From NCBI RefSeq assembly GCF_031877795.1, contig NC_133935.1:47825330-47889329 (forward strand): a stretch of DNA of 64,000 nt. Direction: 5' to 3'. Position 1 is the first letter of the stretch. Every line of letters starts with the position of its first letter. The position numbers and the translations under genes are program-made. Source of the stretch: Strix aluco. Taxonomy: Eukaryota; Chordata; Aves; Strigiformes; Strigidae. The notes beneath the pieces were generated by a model. It was not told the DNA's origin. It was given only the letters and a program-made list of their open reading frames with translations, and ran no database searches. Of the stretch, positions 50,201 through 59,200 are shown in pieces.

Positions 50201-53200
50201 AGTGGCTTGTGATAGTATGAGATAGCTAGTTTTCTTGGGCTATGTAATCATAAAACCAAGCTTCTGTTGTCATTCTTTCTCTTACCCACCCTCCCTCCCC
50301 TCAATGGGATGTGCCTATGGGAAAGTTACATTCCTGGAAGATTAGTGTGTTTCCTTAGAAGAGGCAGAGCAATGAATGTATTTGTCTTCATTCAAAGTTT
50401 AAGTAAACCAAATAATGTTTTTTAAAGATGTAAAATGATAATACTAGAAGTTGAATTCTTGACTTGTGGTGCTGCAGAGGTAGACTTTGTAATAGAATTG
50501 TATAAATGTCAATAATTAATGTGTTAGCAGCAATATTGAATTGCCACGGAGAATATATCTATGCTGCAGGTGGTAATGTGTGTGGAATTACTCAGGGATA
50601 GATTGAGTAGCCCAGTTGTGGGAGTGAAGGCAGTCTAACCATGATAATGGGGTGTTAATTGTTGGGTACCTTTTTATTATGCTGAGAAGAAAAATAATAT
50701 CCTGTATTAGCTTTTAATATCTCAATAACTTTTCAGTAGCTATGCTGGAAATCCTGGAATGTAGTTTTAAATATAGTGATACACTGCTATCTGTAATGTG
50801 GCTTTAACATTTCATTTATAGGATGTTTCCTGTTTTTTAAATGAATGAGGGAAGAAACTTCTGTAAGATTTTTGTTTCTGCACTGTGGTGATAAGTGGAA
50901 AGGCTCTCAACAAAAATGGTCATCTTCCTTTTTCTTAATAATTTGCAAAAGCAGCACTCTCAGAAATACCTTTCCACACTTACGTATTTTCATTGTTAAA
51001 TGAGAGTTTTTATTATGTTAAGGCTTCAAATAACTTTGATGTTGCTTGAGGTCTAAAGACCTAATTTTATACTTTTGTTTTAAGATGCAGTCAAAACATG
51101 TACTGATGAAAGCCTTGAGGCTGACAAAAGGATAGCTATCTGCTTTCCTCTCTACAGAAACATGATAGCTTTGCTGAAACTTCTTGAAAGGTAAGTTATT
51201 TCAAGACACTTTTAAATGAAGTACTCAACTCTGCTTTTTTGAAAACTTACCTTTTTTTTTTTTTTAAGGTGGGAGTCTGCTGCAGAACTTTGTAGATCTT
51301 TATTGGAGCTCTGCCCTAACAACTGTCAGTTCTTGGAGAGTTTGGCCACCTTGTATTTGCAGATGGAGCAGAGTGACAATGCCTACAATGTGTGGATTGA
51401 AGCTTTTGAGAAGAATCCTCAGAATGCGGAAGTTTTTTATCAGTTGTGTAAATTCCTTGTTTCACAGGTAATACTCCACTCCAAAACTCATTTGTTGGTC
51501 TGGTGGCTTTATAAAGCTTGGGTTTTGTGTGTTGTTTCAAGCACTTACCAAATTAATTAATCTTCATAATATTTTTGTAATGTCTAGTACTCCTCTATAT
51601 ATAGATGGGAAAAATGAAATCAGCAACATTAGTGACATAATTAAATATAATCAAAGGAATTACATAAAATCATGAATTTATAGTTTGAACTGTTCTAATC
51701 CAGTGTTCATACCCATAAGCAAGAATAATAGATTTTAACAACAAACCCTGTAATGTGTCCAGCTTTTTTGTGCTACCTGCTGACTCACCCAGTTAGACTT
51801 CATTCTTGAGAGAATGAAGACGATGGAGCATTGCAGAGATAGACATACCACTTGTTATTTATTGTGCTTAAATTGTTCTTGTCATTTTCAGGTCAATACC
51901 TGATTTTAATTTTTTTTACTTTTAAAAAATAAAACCCCAAAACAGGAAAGGTCAAGCAGTATTCTTCCACTGTTGCAAGATTTTGTGGCAGCTTTCTTTG
52001 AGAATACATGCCAACAGCATGGTCCCATGGATTTATTAAGGTACATTTTAGAATATTTTTTTCTGCTTAAATTTTGGTAATACTGGCATTTTCTTGAAAA
52101 AAAGACAGTCTAGAATTTTTAAACTCCTCTATTTTTAGCTTGGCATGTTTTGCTAGAACTTCAGTGAATTATGATTTGGTAGTTTATAAGATGCATATAT
52201 TATTAGTGTATAGTGCATATACACTAAATTATAAAACCACAGGGATTTAAAGATGAAAGAGACAGCAAGTTTAATGTCTGGATTTGGGGAATGAAAATCA
52301 ATCATATGTATGCCAAAGTTGTTGGAGTTGTTTTTTGTTTGTTTGTTGTTGGTGTGGTTTGTTTGTTTGTTTTTTTTCAAAGCTAGGAACCTAAAATTGC
52401 ATACCTAAACCACTATATTTAGGCACTCGCAAAAGACCTCGATCCAGAGGTCCAGTATGCTATTAATCAGCAGATTATTATTGTTGAAAAGGCACAGGTT
52501 CGCATCTAGCCTGCTGATTTTTCCACTTGAATTTTACCACCTAATCAAGAGACTTACTGAAGTTTTGAAATATGCAAGTTCCCTATAGTCAAAATAGATC
52601 CCTCTGAAGGCTGTCAAAGGAAGACCTTCTGTGAGAAAGCTTATGTAGATGATGCTTTGAAATGTTTTTATCTCCAAGCTAAGCGTTAGATTTTATTCCT
52701 GCTTACATTTGTTTATATTAAATTTAGTATTGGCAATGCAGCTTAGCTGACTGTATGTAGATGATTGTACCTTACTTGATATATTTTATGTGGGGAGGGG
52801 AAAGTCTGAGATATAAAGCACCATTTAACTTTGTACATAATGAGGGAGTAAATGCTTTCTATATTAACTATTTCTATATTTCCTTGTAAGGCTTTCTGTA
52901 TAAATTCTATCTGGATAAAGTTAAACTAAAATCTATGAAAAGTGTATCTTCTTTTAATGTCCCATGAACTGGATTTTGGAACTAAAGGTTACATCCACAT
53001 AGGACTCTTCCATGTAGAGGGATATTCTCATTTTCTACTACGTTTTTCTCTTCTAGATATCTCTTGAATTTTCCAATGCCAATTGAATTTACATCACCTC
53101 TCTATAAAGAACATCTTACAGATGATGTTGTAAACCAGCAAATCCCATACCTGTGGCAGATATACTGGTGAGAGTTTCTGAAGTATTCTGAGAAACAGCT

Positions 53201-56200
53201 ATTGGGTCTGAGTAAACTGCATTTTCAAAAGCAGAACGTTGAGTATTTGCCTAAGGGTATATCACTTCGGGTTCTTTCGGTAAATGATCCGCCAGTCCTT
53301 AGAGAACCTACCTGCCTGCTGCGCAACAGAGACATGGAACCATGAATTGCACATCAACTGCAATTCTCCACTTGAGAAATCTTTGAGAATTTCTACCCTA
53401 TAGGAACAGTAACAGGCATGTTCATCTCACAAATTTTTTTTTTGTTGTAGATTGCTACTGCTAGTAGTGTTCTTTCTTCTGGTTTTCAGTTGTCTCCCTT
53501 TTTATTTTACAAGTTTCCTCCACTCTGTTTAACTTTGTTTAGCCCTGGTCTCCCCACCTTCCTTGACCCACTGTTTCAGCTGTTTATGGAGCTACTATCA
53601 ACAGCCTATAACAGTTGGAACTAGCCACAGACGCCCCTCCGTAGTGAAATTAATTCAGCAAAGTGACCTTTTCCTCTGCAAGAGACTGCAAAAGTGGCAG
53701 GTCTTTGTCATGTATATACAATCTTTTCTTGTTTCTTCCATCATTCCTTTGGATAGCAGCATTATCCAGGATTGGCAAGCACCAGAGTATTAGCCATCTC
53801 TAACTTATACTAGTATAACTGTGGTTACTGAGATGTTAACTCAGGCTGTTTAAGAGGTTTACCACTTTATGGTCTGGCTTTGTCAATCTTCACAAGTAGC
53901 TATTTGGCTTTTCAAATAAGTAAAGGGGCAAAGATGATAATGCTTCAGGTACTGAGTGAGGACTCCTCAGAACTCCTTCAGCACTGTTGCTTATAGTTTT
54001 TAGTTGGTGCACAACTTATAAACAGGTAAAATTTATGGTTTTCAAGAAGATCTTTATATAAGGTTTAGATTAAGTTATTTTAATGTTTTTATACTGTCCA
54101 TTAATACCAATTTAAGTAAATTTTTTTTTTTTTAGAGAATACTTAAGCTCTTCAGTTTTCAGTTTGGTGCTTGTGCAGTAGAAACATTGTTTAGAAAGAC
54201 ACTTGAGGTCACTGTTTAGTCATTAGGGACCTTAACTTAAGCTCAGATGCTCTTGTATTTTAGCACCTGCTTCTAAGAAGAAGATCAGTAGTCTTGAAAT
54301 AAGTGTCTAAGTTACTTTGAGCTAATAATTGAGTGTTCCTGTGGTTGAGTTTTTGCCACAGTAAGTGCCTAGGTATTTGGGCCTATGTATCTGTCTTTCC
54401 TTTTTTCAGGTAAGAGAACAAAAGACATAAAAGTTCACTTTTACCAAGTGAAAACAGTCAGATTGAAATCAGCAAAGCCTCAAAGCTCAAGGAATAGTGT
54501 TTTACTTGGAAAGATCATTGTGTATGTGTGCACATGTGTATGTGTGTGCACAAACGTACACACGCTTTTTAGAACAAGTAGCAAATTGATGATTTAGTTT
54601 GTAGTTCTTGGGGAAAGCAGGAGTAGAATCAGGCACTCTGATTATGTGACCCTAGTCAGGAGGGTTCTGTGGCAAGGTAGCAACATCAGCCCTATCTTGT
54701 TTTGCATTTCTGTAGTTTCCCTCTTTGAGTGGGGTTTTTTCCCCTCTTACAACTTACTGAAAGTGTTACCTTTTTTCACTGTTGCTTTACACTTTGATAT
54801 AAGGGTTGTTCACTGGACCTTGGTCAAAAAATGTGCCTGCCTCTCTTTGGTGAGGTCCTACCTGTTGGTCTGGCTATATGTTTCTTTGAGGAGCAGTGGA
54901 ATAAAATTAAGGGGGTGTTTGACTATTCTTGTCAGGCTTTTTTTCCTGACTGATCATCATATTTCTACCGTGGATCTCTGGCAGTAGTTGTTTCAGAACA
55001 TTAATTTTGTTGCCATAGTCTTGATACCATTTCTCAAGTGGTTTTTAATCCATCTGAAATTTATTGTCTGGAGCTTTCCAAACAGAAGCTCAAGACTTGT
55101 CTCCATTCTGTAGCAGTCAGAGCATCCCTATTAAAAGGATTAGTAAAAGGGTACTTTACAAGAGTAGAAGACAATTCATAATACTTCATTTGTATTTAAG
55201 AGTTCCATTTTAAACTACATGGTTTCTGTATTAATTATTTATCTGCAGTTGAAACATACTGTTTTAATAAGTGGACTGATAAATTAGTCCATAGTGCTGC
55301 TAAACTGAAAACAGTTTTTTCTTGCATCTCAGAATGGGAAGTTCTTCATTGTTTCTATACTCTTAATATGTAAGAACATGCCTCGTTTGACATACAACAC
55401 TTTTTAACTTTTAATATAAACAGTTTGTGCCAGTCTCTTCACGCGAGTGTTGGTGAAGCACTGGATGCTTACGAAGCAGCTCTGGGGGCAGTGATGCAGC
55501 AGGAAACTGTTCAGAACATCTGGCTGGAGTAAGTTCTTAAGGGAAGAAAGTAAATTAATCTCAAAACTATTAATTGAAGGCTACCAGAACCATCTTCTTT
55601 CTTTTTTTTTTTTTTCTTCCAGTTACCTTGTTTTTATCAATAGCAAAGTTGTTGGATCCAACAACAAAGTTCAAGAATTCAAGCTTTTTACTGACCTAGT
55701 GAACAGATGTCTGGTTACAGTCCCCACACGATACCCAATTCCTTTTAGTACTGCTGATTATTGGACCAATTATGAGTTTCATAATAAGGTAAAAATGTTT
55801 CTGTGGACAGTTTTAATTAAACAAAGAGACTGATGGCCTTTTAGCAGGTACCTGTTTTACTTGTTCAAATACAGCGCCAGTAGTATATGAACACTGAGAG
55901 GTAGGAATTAGGAAAAAAAAAAAGTATCTGAGGAGAGCAGTGTTCTCATAGGAAGACTATCTAGCAGTGATCTCTTGAATAAAGGGTGTGTAAGGCAAAG
56001 AAAAACTTTATTATGGCATGCTTTAATACTGTGAATGACAAACTATTCTTTTCTAGAGAAAAGAGAATGTGTAAGGGAGGGAAGAGATGGTTGAGCATCA
56101 AGGGTCTGCAAAGCTGTAACACTGGCAGATGGAAACAGTATTTAAGCTGTCAGTTTTGATCGTAGAAGTTATAGTGGCTGAGAATAAATAATGTAGGAGG

Positions 56201-59200
56201 AGGAGTAAAAACAAGTTGAGCACTTATACAGAGTAAAGCTTAGAAATTCTGGGTCCCCCTTTGCTAACATCCAGTGCATTTCTCTTTACTTGCTAAATGC
56301 AGGCTAGAAGGACTTAAAATATGTGGTGTTAGCAACTTGACGCTAACTTGTTATTATACAAGCTGATTTCTGTACCCTTGAAGGATAAGGTTTGTAGGTG
56401 GTAACTTACTTTAATTGTAATGTTCATAGTTTGTCATTCCATTATTCTTATCAAAATTAGACAGCTATAAGGTGGATTAATGTTCATAATTCAAATTCTA
56501 CAGGTAATTTTTTTTTATTTGAGCTGCATTCCAAAATCTCAACATTCCAAAACTTTGGAACGGTTTTGTTCTACCATGCCTGCTAATCCTGGACTTGCAC
56601 TGAGGTATGTAAAAATACTCGTAATCAAGACAAAGACAAACAGGTGGTTAACATAACTACTGGTTGTGCAAGACATGCATGATTTGCTTTCTACTACAGA
56701 AGTGAAACTCTTCCTCTTACGGGATGTTGCTTGAGGCATGTTTTGCCTTCTGACCATAATTTAAATCATTCTTGTATTTGACAGGGTTCTGTTCTATCTA
56801 TGGAGAGGTTATAATTATACAGGAATTAACTCTGCATTGTACATGATGAGTACAAGTGGTCAAAATTTCAAGTGTGTAGAGAAGTGTCAGATACATATTA
56901 AAATCTTCTTGTTACTTGATGATCTATTAAGGTACAGTTCCAGCATAGAACAAATAAAAATGGATACACCAGTGTATGACAGTGCTACCTTAAGGCTTAA
57001 CTTGACATTTATTTAGCAAAGATAAACCGTTCTTAATTTTGGAAAAATTCTTACTGGAAACAAAAACAGTTAATGTAAGCATCACACTGATTCTTACTTG
57101 AGTAGTATTTCAAAATGTACTGTTCCAGGATTAGAGTCCATCTTTTACCGTATTCAGCTGCAGTGAACTCATGAACATTTGATTGGATAATTTTGAAAAG
57201 TCTCCAGACACTTGTTGTTCATCATCAACAGTGACCCCAAAGAATTCAGAGCAAGACTTGAAATAAGTGTGTGTGGTTGGGGGCATGGGGAGAGAATGGC
57301 ACACCTGCCTTTGGCACACAAAGTTGAATGGCTGCGTTTTAAACCAAGTTGCGATTGTGTCTAGATGGAACTTGCAGCTTCCTTAGACAATGTAGATACT
57401 GCATGAAATGGGTGAGCAGAACTGACCGAACAGTATCTCCTAGCCACATGACTATAAAACTAATTGGCCTCCTTTCAAATATACAGGTACCTTGTGCATG
57501 CTAAAAATGGATCTTGTAGTGTCCCAAGATCATATTTTCTCTCTGATTTCACACTTCTTAGTTATTCTCTGAAAGTGTGTCGTCTTTGTTTTGTTCTCAG
57601 AGCATGTTCAGTCAATATTGTATATAGTGGCTTGGGTTCTTTTTCCTACTTGCAACTCTTGGCTCAGGTTAGGTATAATGTATTTTGTGTAATGTGTTTG
57701 TATCTTTGGATTGCTTTTCTGTTCCCAGTGATTAGAGCAGTGTTCCTTTCTCATGAATGCCTTTTACAGACTGCTTCTGCGATACTGGGAGGAGAGCAAT
57801 GTTCAAATTCTGAAACTGCAAGCCAAGATGTTTACATATAATATCCCAACATGCCTGGCCATCTGGAAAATGTAATGCAACAGTCATACATCTGTTTTCA
57901 TAGATATTGCTTTTGTTTATAAGGTTTACATCACAAAGGTAAATCTGAAATGTCCTTCCAATTGGACTTGTACTGGAAGTCTCTCTTTCATTATATTATT
58001 AGTTAAACAGTAACTTTGTTACAACAGAGGTACTGTCACTTCTTTAAAATGAGAAATGAAATTTCCTTCTTGTGGAAACTTACATGAATGGATATTATGC
58101 AGATAAATATGAATGATGTATTTGCAAGTTGCCTTTTAATTCAAATATTGACTTCTGTCTCCCCCTCTCTACCCTCCCCTTTATATATCACAATAGCAGT
58201 AATCTCCATTATCCAGTGATGCTGAACTGATCTTTTTCTTCAGTGTTTGTTCATAATGGGGAACCACTGAAATGTCTTGCTCATGTAAGGTTGTTTTTAA
58301 AAAATGGCTATTTTTATCTTTTCACTGTAGATAAACATCATTGGAAGCTAGTCAGTTTCTTCTCAAGGAATTTGTAAATCCATTCCACAGTCAGTATTCT
58401 GCCACTAATGGCATTTAACATCATTCAAGAATAAATATTTTTTTTTATATATTTCTTTTCCTCAGAGCCATTGCTGCCGAATGCTTTCTAATGGGACAAA
58501 GAGAAGTAAGTCAACACAGCTTACTAAAATGAGTAGTTATAAAATTCTGTAAAGTTTTCCAGACCTTGGCTTTATCGAAAGCAATGGTCATCTCTTAAAC
58601 CCAAGATTTCTAGATAGTTGAAATACTCTATGTATAAACACTGAAGCATTTGCCTCAAGTGTGAGAAATATCTTTGGCAATCAAGGTAGAATGGATTATA
58701 TCATGAGTACTTGTGTATATTCTTTGTGTGTATCTTTCCCTTGGTGGTGGGGATGGTGGTGTGTATTCTTCTCCCACTTCTGTTGTTTTTTTCTTTTTCT
58801 TTACCTGGAGGAGATTGCTAACCCTTAAAATACAGTAGAGGGAAGGAAGGACTGTTGTGCTGGAAGCTACTAACGTCTATCTTTACAAGTAGTTGGAAGG
58901 GTGGGTCTGCCAAGCCAATGCATGTAGAGAGTTTAGTAGTTCCCAACACCACTGAAGACATCAGTTCTTTTTCTTCAAAAATAACAAGTTTACTCACTGG
59001 TATTTTGGGGAAGGAAATATTTTTATCACTGTATATACAAATACAAGAGGCACAGCAACTGGGTCATTTTTCAGCTCAAACAGAATGGATTTCCCTGGTA
59101 TTGTTGCTGTCACCTTAAATATTCTGCCTGTGGAAAGATGCTGTGTATTGGGGGGATCACGGGGCCCTGGGTTTGTGACTCACCACTTGCTTGTGGTGTT

